The position numbers and the translations under genes were made by a program. This document shows, piece by piece, positions 1-6,480 of a stretch of 8,655 nucleotides of DNA. Source of the DNA: an uncultured Rickettsiales bacterium (lineage in GTDB: Bacteria; Pseudomonadota; Alphaproteobacteria; Rickettsiales; UBA1997); the NCBI GenBank assembly GCA_951800555.1, contig CATOJU010000031.1:1-8655 (forward strand), read 5' to 3'. The notes beneath the pieces were generated by a model. That model did no database searches. It had not been told where the DNA came from and worked only from the letters and a program-made list of their open reading frames with translations. Position 1 is the stretch's first letter, and each line of letters opens with the position of its first letter.

Positions 1-2889
1 GGTTTTGATAATGGAAATTTATCTGAAATATTATCAAATGAAGAATATGAAGAACGAAAAAAAGATTACATAAAAAATAAATTTAAAGAGTATTTACAAG
101 ATTATAAAGAAATTATATTTGAGAAAAAATTAAAAGATTATATTTCTTCCGATGAAGAATATAAAGTTTATAAAAGAAATAAAATTAATGAAAGAATAGA
201 TAAAAATTTAAAAGAATATATAAAAGATAATAATGAAATTTTATCTCATTTAAAAGGTGTAAAAACCGGTTCTACTATACCGAATCATAGTTTTATAATA
301 GTTGGTAAAAATGGATATAAAACTATTGAAATATCTAAGTTAAGGGAAAAAGGAAATTTAAAAATTGCAAGAGGGGATGAAAAACAAAAAAATTTATCTT
401 CTTTATCAAGAATAGAACAATTAATTAAAATTTTTAAAAATGAACATATTGCTGGTATTATTCATAGAGATATAAAATCATTAAATACTCTTGTAGATAA
501 AAATGATAAATTAACGGCAACTGATTATGGATTGGTTAATATTATAGGAAAAGAAAAATTAAATAGTTACGGAACTTCGGCATATATGGCACCAGAAATA
601 TTTAAAGAAAATTTAGATGCTAAAGATATAACACAAAAAATTGATGTTTATTCATTAGGTATTATGTTTTTTGAAGAATTATTGGAAAAAAATAATATTG
701 GTGAGTTTGTTAAGGTGAAATATGAAAAATTTTGTAAAGATAATAATTATATATTATCATGTGACAAAAAACAGAAAAATATCTATGCTCGAGAGTTCTT
801 TTCTAAATATAGTAAAAAAATAACTGAAGATATTAAAGAAGATATTATATGTTTAGATAATTTTCTTCCAGAAGAAATTATAAATAATAATAAAGATAAA
901 ATAGATAAATTAAAAACAAAACTTGTAGAATTATTACAACATATGTTAGCAGCAAATCCAGAAGAAAGAGCTACAATATTTGAAGTAGAAAAAGAATTTG
1001 AAAAAATAAAAATATTTATTTTAGAAAACTTTAAGAAAAAAGATGGAATCAGTGTAACTAGAGAAGATTTATTATTTCTAAATAAATTTGAATTAAATGA
1101 AGAACAAGAAGAAATAAAAAATAAAAAATTATATGATTTGAAAGAATTTAATGAAGATACTATAAAAACAGCTAAAGATAAACTTAAAAAAAGTCTGGAT
1201 AAATTATTGAAAGTAAAAGATAATGAAGAATTATATAAAGAAGGTATTTTGTTTGAAAAAAATAATGAAGAAAATCAGGAACAGTTAGATAATGCTCTAA
1301 AAAATTTAGAATTAAAAAAACCATTGTCAGAAACTGCAAAAAATTGTTTAAACACTTTAAAAAATTATATTAATGAAAAAAATAGTGTAAGATTATTAAA
1401 TAAAGAATTTTATAATAACTTAAATAAGCTAAAGAATAATACTGAAGAATATTTAACTGTAATGAATAAATTAATTCAACTAAGAGAATTAAAATTGGCT
1501 AGTGAAATACAGGAATTAGAGCAAATAGAAGCACAAAAATTAGAAAAAATCGAAAATAATAATATAATAAAAAAAAGTTTACAATCAGCGGAAGAAATTT
1601 CAGAATTAGAAAAAGAAAATACGCAATTAGAAAAAGAAGTTTTACAATTAAAAGGAGAAATAAAAACTTTTAGAGAATTTCGTGATGATGTAAAATTAGC
1701 AACAAGAATTTATAATAATAAGGAGATTGCTGAAAAATTATTTGTTAAAGACAAAAAATCTGAAGATTTTAGAAATTTATTTGAAAAATTTCAACAAAAA
1801 GAAATTGAATTGCGAAATATGGATGAGAAAATACTAGATCTAATAGATATTGTTTGTAAAAATGATGATGTAAATAGTATTATAACTTTTTTTAGTAAAA
1901 TTACTGCAGATAAAAATAGAATTGTATATTATAATAAATTATTTAATAGAGCTATTGAAAATAAAAGTATAAATGTACTTAAAACTATAATTGAAAGAGA
2001 TATTATTAAATTAGATTTAAAAAATATAAATAGCTGTGTTGAAGTTATTTGTAACGGAGAAGGAAATCCAGAATTAATGAATATTTTAATTAATAAAATA
2101 AAAGATGATGATAACTTTTGTTCTGCTTTAATAAATAATATATTTAGTAGATTTTCTAAAAATAATAAAATAATTAATAATATATTAGTAAATAATATTA
2201 ATAATATTATTAAATTGTTTAAAAATAAACAAGATTTAAATATGAGTTTATTTGCTCCATTTGAAGTAATTTGTATTAATAAAGATAATGAATATTCAGA
2301 ATTGATAAAAAATTTTATTAATAAAATACCTGAAAATATTGATATTATGTTTAATATAGCTTACAATAATAATTGTATAAATATTATAGATAAATTATTT
2401 ACAAATGAAAATTTAAAAAACACTATTATTAATAATATAACTAAAAATAAAAATTGTTCCGAAATGGTTAAAAATATGTTTAATTTAGCTTATAAAGATA
2501 ATTGTATTAATATAATTAATACATTATTTACAAATAGTAAATTAAGAAAAAAAATAAAAATTAATGATAATAATAAATTACTTTGTAATGCTATTTGTGA
2601 AGGGAAAATTGGAGTTATTAAGGGATTAGTTAGTGCTGGAATTAATCTTAATAAAAAAAATGTAGAAAAATTAGCAAAAAGTAACGAAAGATTATTTAAT
2701 ATATTTAAGGAAAATCTTGCAAAGATGGCTAATTTAAATAGTGAAAATGCTGATAAAATTAAAAATATTAATATAATAAATAAAAAATTTGGTATAATAA
2801 ATATACAAAATATTAGTGATGCTGATTTTGAAAAATTAAATGAAGCATTAAACTTAATAGTTAATAATGAAATAATTAAAGAATACTAA
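1..2889 (+). CDS. Eukaryote-like Ser/Thr protein kinase with coiled coil and ankyrin-like repeats (5' partial)
   Basis: The frame is open from the first base to the TAA at 2887-2889, giving 962 visible residues; the start and the kinase N-lobe (P-loop, VAIK lysine) lie upstream. A TTG at 532 is internal and not a credible start, because catalytic motifs precede it. Counting from base 1: hinge/helix D-like GNLSEIL at about 5-11; a charged Lys/Glu-rich insert at about 12-135; catalytic loop HRDIKSLN 155-162 (D157, K159, N162); DYG 175-177; APE 197-199; DVYSLG 215-220; and the subdomain XI Arg at R323. All C-lobe catalytic residues visible are intact, so activity is plausible. Residues about 498-567 form a Leu/Glu/Lys heptad-like coiled coil. 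Residues about 645-900 hold degenerate helical repeats, the last one (NAICEGKIGVIKGLVSAG) clearly ankyrin-like. Such fusions are known among effectors of intracellular bacteria; that role is inferred. Substrate unknown. No export signal can be judged without the N-terminus. Confidence 0.85.
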   Translation, partial: GFDNGNLSEILSNEEYEERKKDYIKNKFKEYLQDYKEIIFEKKLKDYISSDEEYKVYKRNKINERIDKNLKEYIKDNNEILSHLKGVKTGSTIPNHSFIIVGKNGYKTIEISKLREKGNLKIARGDEKQKNLSSLSRIEQLIKIFKNEHIAGIIHRDIKSLNTLVDKNDKLTATDYGLVNIIGKEKLNSYGTSAYMAPEIFKENLDAKDITQKIDVYSLGIMFFEELLEKNNIGEFVKVKYEKFCKDNNYILSCDKKQKNIYAREFFSKYSKKITEDIKEDIICLDNFLPEEIINNNKDKIDKLKTKLVELLQHMLAANPEERATIFEVEKEFEKIKIFILENFKKKDGISVTREDLLFLNKFELNEEQEEIKNKKLYDLKEFNEDTIKTAKDKLKKSLDKLLKVKDNEELYKEGILFEKNNEENQEQLDNALKNLELKKPLSETAKNCLNTLKNYINEKNSVRLLNKEFYNNLNKLKNNTEEYLTVMNKLIQLRELKLASEIQELEQIEAQKLEKIENNNIIKKSLQSAEEISELEKENTQLEKEVLQLKGEIKTFREFRDDVKLATRIYNNKEIAEKLFVKDKKSEDFRNLFEKFQQKEIELRNMDEKILDLIDIVCKNDDVNSIITFFSKITADKNRIVYYNKLFNRAIENKSINVLKTIIERDIIKLDLKNINSCVEVICNGEGNPELMNILINKIKDDDNFCSALINNIFSRFSKNNKIINNILVNNINNIIKLFKNKQDLNMSLFAPFEVICINKDNEYSELIKNFINKIPENIDIMFNIAYNNNCINIIDKLFTNENLKNTIINNITKNKNCSEMVKNMFNLAYKDNCINIINTLFTNSKLRKKIKINDNNKLLCNAICEGKIGVIKGLVSAGINLNKKNVEKLAKSNERLFNIFKENLAKMANLNSENADKIKNINIINKKFGIINIQNISDADFEKLNEALNLIVNNEIIKEY
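2347..2550 (+). repeat. Two diverged helical repeat units in the kinase C-terminal region
   Basis: Two units starting at 2347 (MFNIAYNNNCINIIDKLF) and 2476 (MFNLAYKDNCINIINTLF) share 16 of 25 residues and are 43 residues apart. The same pattern, small residue then N/G-x-x-I-x-(I/V)-(I/L), recurs in weaker copies. Taking the Ala/Ile anchor codon of each, positions are 1951, 2047, 2269, 2359, 2488 and 2590, with steps of 32, 74, 30, 43 and 34 residues. That is close to the 33-residue ankyrin period with one longer step and one undetected copy. The last unit (2578-2640) is the most canonical ankyrin. The call of an ankyrin-like solenoid is by pattern and spacing only. Confidence 0.55.
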
Positions 2890-2898
2890 TTTAGTATT
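2882..2898 (+). other. Short inverted repeat overlapping the kinase stop codon
   Basis: AATACTAA and TTAGTATT are exact reverse complements around a single T, with the TAA stop (2887-2889) inside the left arm. As a hairpin it would keep about six pairs. It is not followed directly by a T-run; T-rich sequence comes about 30 bases later (2927-2950). It could contribute to 3'-end formation of the kinase mRNA, but in such AT-rich DNA a chance palindrome is possible. Confidence 0.25.
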
Positions 2899-3150
2899 TA
2901 ATATCCTGCATAAAATATTTATATTTATTTTGATAATTTTTTATTTTGTTTTGAGTGTATAATTTTATTTTTGATTTAGAACAATATAATAAAATAATCA
3001 AAATATCTATAATATTGTTAAAATAATATGTATTATTATAACTAAAATTACTATTAAAGTAATATATATTAAAAGTTGTATTTTTCTTTGACATATAAAA
3101 TATTAAATTCTAACCTAGATGCAAGTTTAATAAAATTATTGAATCACTAT
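2890..3150. other. AT-rich intergenic gap before the RiPP cassette
   Basis: No convincing gene. The minus-strand open frame here is a low-complexity Asn/Tyr/Ile/Lys translation typical of AT-rich spacer. The plus-strand extension of the downstream gene through TTG codons at 3076 and 3088 gives 25 residues with no resemblance to the start of this enzyme family. The gap ends in a candidate promoter at 3088-3116. Confidence 0.6.
3088..3116 (+). promoter_or_regulatory. Candidate sigma70-type promoter of the radical SAM gene
   Basis: A perfect -35 hexamer TTGACA (3088-3093), a 17-bp spacer, and a -10 hexamer TAACCT (3111-3116) that keeps the important T, A and final T. Transcription would start near 3123, leaving about 28 bases of leader before the ATG at 3151. 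A TTGACA containing G and C is less expected by chance in DNA this AT-rich. It also argues that the upstream TTG codons are promoter sequence and not translated. Confidence 0.5.
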
Positions 3151-4377
3151 ATGAAACAATATTTTAGATTAAACAGAGATGTCTTTATAGTTGAAGGTTT
3201 TAAAAATCATTCTATTTATGACTTGAGTAAAGGGAAATTATATCATATAGATCAGGAGTTTTTAAGTTTTATAAAAAGATTAATGTATAATCCAAGATGG
3301 GAATTTAGCAAATTCGAAAAAAATAATATTGATTTATTAAAAGATAATGACTTAATAGTAGAAAGTGATAAAGCGGAAAAAGAAGAATCTATTCTATCTT
3401 TAAAAGACAATAGGGAACCATATTTTGCCTGGATAGAAATTACTCAACAATGTAATTTTAAATGTGTTTTTTGTTATGAAGAATCTAGTTGCCATATAGA
3501 GAAATTTATGAATATGGAAGATTTTTATAAAGTTATAGATTTTCTAATGGATCGAAATATAAAAGAAATACAATTTATAGGTGGAGAACCTATGATACAT
3601 CCGAAATTAAAAGAAATGATAGAATATTGTTTAAGTAAAAATTTCTTTGAATTTATAGAAGTTTATACTAATGCTTCTTTTATAACACAAGATTGGTGTG
3701 ATTTTTTTAAAAAGAATAATATAAAAGTTGCTGTATCGTTTCATTCATATATTCCAGAAGAATTTGAAAAGATAACCCAAACTAAGGGGTCTTATAAATT
3801 AGCAAAAAGAGGATTAGATTTGCTATTAAAAAATAAAATTAAAACAAGGGTTGCAGCAATAACAAATAAAAATGTTAAAGTTGGAGAAAAACCAGAGGGT
3901 TCTAATATAGAAATAGGTACACAAGCGCCAAGATTAGTTGGAAGGGGAAATTTTAATCAGCTTGACTTTAATATGTTTAAGGAATCTGTTATAACAAAAG
4001 ATTATTTTAGTCGTCCTATAAGTAAAAATTATGTCAAAAAACTTGTATCTGGACATCAATGCTTTAATAAAGATTTATATATAGCTTATAATTTAGAAGT
4101 ATTTCCGTGTGTTATGGAAAGACGTATTTCCCATGGTTTTATAACTGGAAACAAAGAAAAAGATGATGATTTGGTAAAATCACATATATGTCACTACAAT
4201 AAAGATTGCATAGATGAATGTAAACATTGTGAATTTAGGTATGCTTGTTATGATTGTAGGCCAAATAGTAATGGAAAACATATAAGCGAAAAACCGTGGC
4301 GATGTTCTTATGATCCTAAAACTGGGAAATGGGAAGATGTAAAGAAAATGTTTAAAAGATTGCAAAAAGAAATGTAA
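3151..4377 (+). CDS. Radical SAM/SPASM peptide maturase with RRE-like N-terminus
   Basis: Predicted to bind three iron-sulfur clusters and modify the Cys-rich peptide encoded just downstream. Counted from ATG 3151 the protein is 408 residues. Residues about 1-85 (YFRLNRDVFIVEGF to LLKDNDLIVE) resemble the PqqD/RRE peptide-recognition fold: strands, then a helical domain ending in a GLL/V-like strand. The SAM cluster motif is CNFKCVFC with C101, C105, C108 (CX3CX2C), and SAM-binding GGEP is at 144-147. The C-terminal SPASM region has C304 and C320 (FPC), then C347, C353, C357, C360, C366, C369 and C385; the core CKHCEFRYACYDCRP resembles peptide-maturase SPASM domains such as those of grasp-with-spasm systems. 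A longer frame from TTG 3076 is possible but runs through the TTGACA promoter. No clear Shine-Dalgarno precedes 3151. Family is certain; the exact bond made (thioether, C-C or other) is not readable from sequence. Next gene follows after 90 bases. Confidence 0.9.
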   Translation: MKQYFRLNRDVFIVEGFKNHSIYDLSKGKLYHIDQEFLSFIKRLMYNPRWEFSKFEKNNIDLLKDNDLIVESDKAEKEESILSLKDNREPYFAWIEITQQCNFKCVFCYEESSCHIEKFMNMEDFYKVIDFLMDRNIKEIQFIGGEPMIHPKLKEMIEYCLSKNFFEFIEVYTNASFITQDWCDFFKKNNIKVAVSFHSYIPEEFEKITQTKGSYKLAKRGLDLLLKNKIKTRVAAITNKNVKVGEKPEGSNIEIGTQAPRLVGRGNFNQLDFNMFKESVITKDYFSRPISKNYVKKLVSGHQCFNKDLYIAYNLEVFPCVMERRISHGFITGNKEKDDDLVKSHICHYNKDCIDECKHCEFRYACYDCRPNSNGKHISEKPWRCSYDPKTGKWEDVKKMFKRLQKEM

Positions 4378-4397
4378 ATTGTGATATATAAAATGAA

Positions 4398-4442
4398 TTG
4401 ATATTATGATTAGAGATAATTGTAACATTAATATTTACAATT
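4398..4442 (+). promoter_or_regulatory. Inverted repeat and weak promoter-like sequence before the precursor gene
   Basis: AATTGTAA (4418-4425) and TTACAATT (4435-4442) are exact reverse complements around a 9-base loop and run straight into TTT (T-run 4441-4445). This may be a weak intrinsic terminator or processing hairpin between maturase and precursor, or an operator. A TTGATA at 4398-4403 lies 17 bases before TGTAAC (4421-4426), a poor but possible promoter whose -10 would overlap the repeat. The stem has only one G-C pair, so the hairpin is weak. Confidence 0.35.
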
Positions 4443-4454
4443 TTTAATAACAAA

Positions 4455-4460
4455 AAGGAT
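4455..4460 (+). promoter_or_regulatory. Ribosome binding site of the precursor peptide gene
   Basis: AAGGAT, with AGGA at 4456-4459, ends 8 bases before the ATG at 4468. It is the clearest Shine-Dalgarno in the window; neither the maturase nor the ABC gene has one of this quality. It fixes the start of the small gene and supports its being real and well translated. Confidence 0.7.
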
Positions 4461-4467
4461 TTTTTAT

Positions 4468-4695
4468 ATGTTTTTTGAAACTTTAACCTCTTCAGGTAGT
4501 CTATTAAATACAGGATTTTTAGACAAAAATATTTTTATAAAACAAGAGTGCTATCCAGACGATTGGTGTAGACCAGATAGTGGTAGTGAATGTGGTCCTG
4601 GGCCTACAAGTTGTTATCCAACCCAATGTACTCCGGAAAGAGATGGGGATTGCAATCCAAAAGTTTGTAATCCAGATAAATGTAAACCAGCATAG
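4468..4695 (+). CDS. Cys-rich RiPP precursor peptide with eight CxP motifs
   Basis: A 75-residue peptide. Residues 1-27 contain no Cys or Pro and look like a leader. Residues 28-75 carry eight cysteines (28, 34, 42, 49, 54, 62, 67, 72), each followed by any residue and then Pro: CYP, CRP, CGP, CYP, CTP, CNP, CNP, CKP. Cys-to-Cys steps are 6, 8, 7, 5, 8, 5 and 5. The residue after each CxP is D, D, G, T, E, K, D and A in turn, so no single acceptor residue is conserved; this differs from CX3D-type thioether peptides. There is no Gly-Gly cleavage site at the leader/core boundary and no hydrophobic signal peptide. Position between a radical SAM/SPASM maturase and an ABC exporter makes a RiPP precursor the best reading. 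A metal-binding peptide is the main alternative. I do not recognise a named family. TAG stop at 4693-4695. Confidence 0.8.
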   Translation: MFFETLTSSGSLLNTGFLDKNIFIKQECYPDDWCRPDSGSECGPGPTSCYPTQCTPERDGDCNPKVCNPDKCKPA

Positions 4696-4722
4696 TAATT
4701 TTATATAAACTTTTAATTTAAT

Positions 4723-4758
4723 TATAGGTCATTCTATAATAATTAAGAATGACCTATA
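4723..4758 (+). terminator. Perfect 13-bp stem-loop after the precursor gene
   Basis: The arms 4723-4735 and 4746-4758 (cores ATAGGTCATTCT and AGAATGACCTAT) pair perfectly around a 10-base AT loop. It is the most stable inverted repeat in the precursor-ABC spacer, beginning 28 bases after the precursor stop. The downstream strand is AT-rich but has no strong T-run on either strand. It could be a leaky terminator or a 3' end that protects the precursor mRNA while letting some transcription reach the ABC gene. A TATTAT at 4771-4776, 16 bases after ATGACC (4749-4754), could alternatively be a promoter for the ABC gene. Confidence 0.6.
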
Positions 4759-4795
4759 TTATAATTGGGGTATTATAAAAAATAAATTTCGTTTT

Positions 4796-6469
4796 ATGAA
4801 ATCGAAAATTATAAAAGTATCTTTGGATTTTTTAAATAAATGTAAAATAACATTTTTTTTAATTTTTTTACTAGCTTTATTCCAAAATTATTTATCAATT
4901 ATATTAGTTCCGATTTTATTAAAAAATGTTTTTAGTGTTTTTTATAATGAAATAAAGAGTTTTAATATTTATATTTACTATTTATTAATTTATTGCGGAA
5001 TATATTTTATAAATTCTTTTTTGTTTTATATTTCTGGTTATATAAAAGTAAATTACACACAAAAAATTTGTTATTTGTCGATACTAAAAACACTTTTTGA
5101 TGATATTATTTCTAATTCAATTTCATTTTTTGAAGATAAACATTCAAATATTATAACTGATTGTATGGAAAAAATTTCTGCAAATATTTTATATATTATC
5201 CAAACAATATTTAGTACTTCTTTACCGAACTTAGTTATATCAATAATATATATGTATTATATAAAAGAATTAAAAATATATAAATTTGTGATTTTATGGT
5301 GTTTATTATATTCAATAATATTAATTGTTTTATCTATAAAAATAAATAAATATTCCAAAAATGCTATTAAGTCATCAAACGATTTATCAGTAGAAATAGA
5401 TGATATTTTAACAAATATTACTAATGTAAAAAGCTTTTCCAATGAATTTTTTGAAATTAATAATATTAAAAATTCTATAAAAAATGAATTTAAAGATAAA
5501 CAAAAGTTAAATAACTTTAATATTTGTATAGATTTAATAAAAATGTCTACTGATATAATTTTTAATTTAATACTTTTTATTGTTTTGATAAAAAATTTTA
5601 TATCTGGCCTATTAAGTGTTGATGATTTATTTTTTATTTTTTATACCATTCAAAAAGTTGTAATTCAAAATACAACTTTTATTAGGGATATTATTAAAAT
5701 ATTTGAAACTATAATTATTACAAATTCATATTTTGTTGAATTGAAAGATAAAAATTTTATTAAAAATTATACAAATAATAAACTTATTATAACAAATCCT
5801 ACCATAGATATAAAATCAATTTCATTTAGGTATAAAAATAATTTACCATTTGTTTTTTCGAATTTATCATTGCATATTCCTTCTTACCAAAAAATTGGTA
5901 TAGTAGGCTATTCTGGAGCTGGAAAGACAACTTTAATAAATCTTCTTTTAAGATTTTATGATGTTAATAAAGGTAGTATTTATATAGATAATCAAAATAT
6001 AAAAACTGATATAACACAGGAATCTTTAAGGAAAAATATTAGTTATATTTCACAAAATCCTGTACTTTTTAATAGATCTGTGAAAGAAAATATATTGTAT
6101 GGTAATCCAAAAGCTACCGATGAAGAGGTTACAGAAGTAATAAAAATTACTAATTGTTGTGAATTTATTAATAATTTGGAAAATGGAATGGATACTATAA
6201 TTGGTAAAAATGGTATAAAATTATCTGGAGGGCAGAGACAAAGAATAGCTATTGCAAGGGCTATATTAAAGAATAGTAAAATACTTATATTGGATGAAGC
6301 TACATCTGCTTTGGATTCTATAACAGAAAAAAAAATGCAAATGGCTTTATATAATATTGCAAAAAATAGGACAATTATAGCAATAGCCCATAGGTTATCA
6401 ACTTTAAATATTATGGATAGAATAGTGGTTTTAAGTGATGGAAAAATAGTTCAAGATAAATGGAAATAG
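4796..6469 (+). CDS. ABC exporter, membrane domain fused to ATPase (3' end probably replaced)
   Basis: A type I half-exporter, 557 residues as read. The membrane domain has about six hydrophobic segments (near 18-42, 58-80, 141-157, 163-181, 250-267, 277-291). ATPase motifs are intact: Walker A GYSGAGKT 371-378, Q-loop Q420, signature LSGGQ 476-480, Walker B ILILDE 496-501, D-loop SALD 504-507, switch H532. It works as a dimer in the inner membrane; next to the RiPP maturase and precursor it most likely exports the modified peptide. There is no N-terminal C39 peptidase, so it would not cleave a leader itself. Homologues normally continue after the GKIV(E/Q) strand with a GTHEEL-like tail of some 15-30 residues. 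Here GKIVQ (549-553) is followed only by DKWK and a TAG, at the point where Pmp-like DNA begins, so the last four residues and the stop are probably foreign. ATG 4796 has no clear Shine-Dalgarno. All 11 Arg codons are AGA/AGG. Confidence 0.9.
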   Translation: MKSKIIKVSLDFLNKCKITFFLIFLLALFQNYLSIILVPILLKNVFSVFYNEIKSFNIYIYYLLIYCGIYFINSFLFYISGYIKVNYTQKICYLSILKTLFDDIISNSISFFEDKHSNIITDCMEKISANILYIIQTIFSTSLPNLVISIIYMYYIKELKIYKFVILWCLLYSIILIVLSIKINKYSKNAIKSSNDLSVEIDDILTNITNVKSFSNEFFEINNIKNSIKNEFKDKQKLNNFNICIDLIKMSTDIIFNLILFIVLIKNFISGLLSVDDLFFIFYTIQKVVIQNTTFIRDIIKIFETIIITNSYFVELKDKNFIKNYTNNKLIITNPTIDIKSISFRYKNNLPFVFSNLSLHIPSYQKIGIVGYSGAGKTTLINLLLRFYDVNKGSIYIDNQNIKTDITQESLRKNISYISQNPVLFNRSVKENILYGNPKATDEEVTEVIKITNCCEFINNLENGMDTIIGKNGIKLSGGQRQRIAIARAILKNSKILILDEATSALDSITEKKMQMALYNIAKNRTIIAIAHRLSTLNIMDRIVVLSDGKIVQDKWK

Positions 6470-6480
6470 TAAAATCCAAA
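6450..6480. other. Junction between bacterial ABC gene and Pmp-like DNA
   Basis: The Pmp frame (first base of codons at 6450, 6453 and so on) is open from just after a TAG at 6447-6449. Its codons 6456-6479 read INGNSKIQ, leading into MNGCTFTS. The later part of the same gene has INGQMKSVKIEGCTFTS (from about 8482). The Pmp similarity therefore begins near 6456, inside the last codons of the ABC frame, and the breakpoint is best placed at about 6452-6459. Both reading frames are cut mid-domain here. Confidence 0.65.

Noticed and set aside
532..534. TTG as the start of the kinase-repeat protein
   Set aside because: The frame is open to base 1, and HRD and DYG of the same kinase domain lie upstream of it.
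2891..3094. Minus-strand open frame of 67 codons in the kinase-maturase gap
   Set aside because: Low-complexity Asn/Tyr/Ile/Lys translation with no recognisable domain, no ribosome binding site, and overlap with the candidate promoter of the plus-strand gene.
4180..4428. Minus-strand open frame opposite the end of the maturase gene
   Set aside because: Shadow of the SPASM Cys codons; the plus strand encodes conserved cluster motifs there.
4468..4695. Metallothionein or zinc-ribbon protein instead of a RiPP precursor
   Set aside because: Not excluded, but there are no CxxC or CxC pairs, Cys spacing is 5-8 with Pro always at +2, and the gene sits between a radical SAM/SPASM maturase and an exporter.
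5257..5442. Minus-strand open frame inside the ABC gene
   Set aside because: Antisense shadow of the membrane domain with no independent support.
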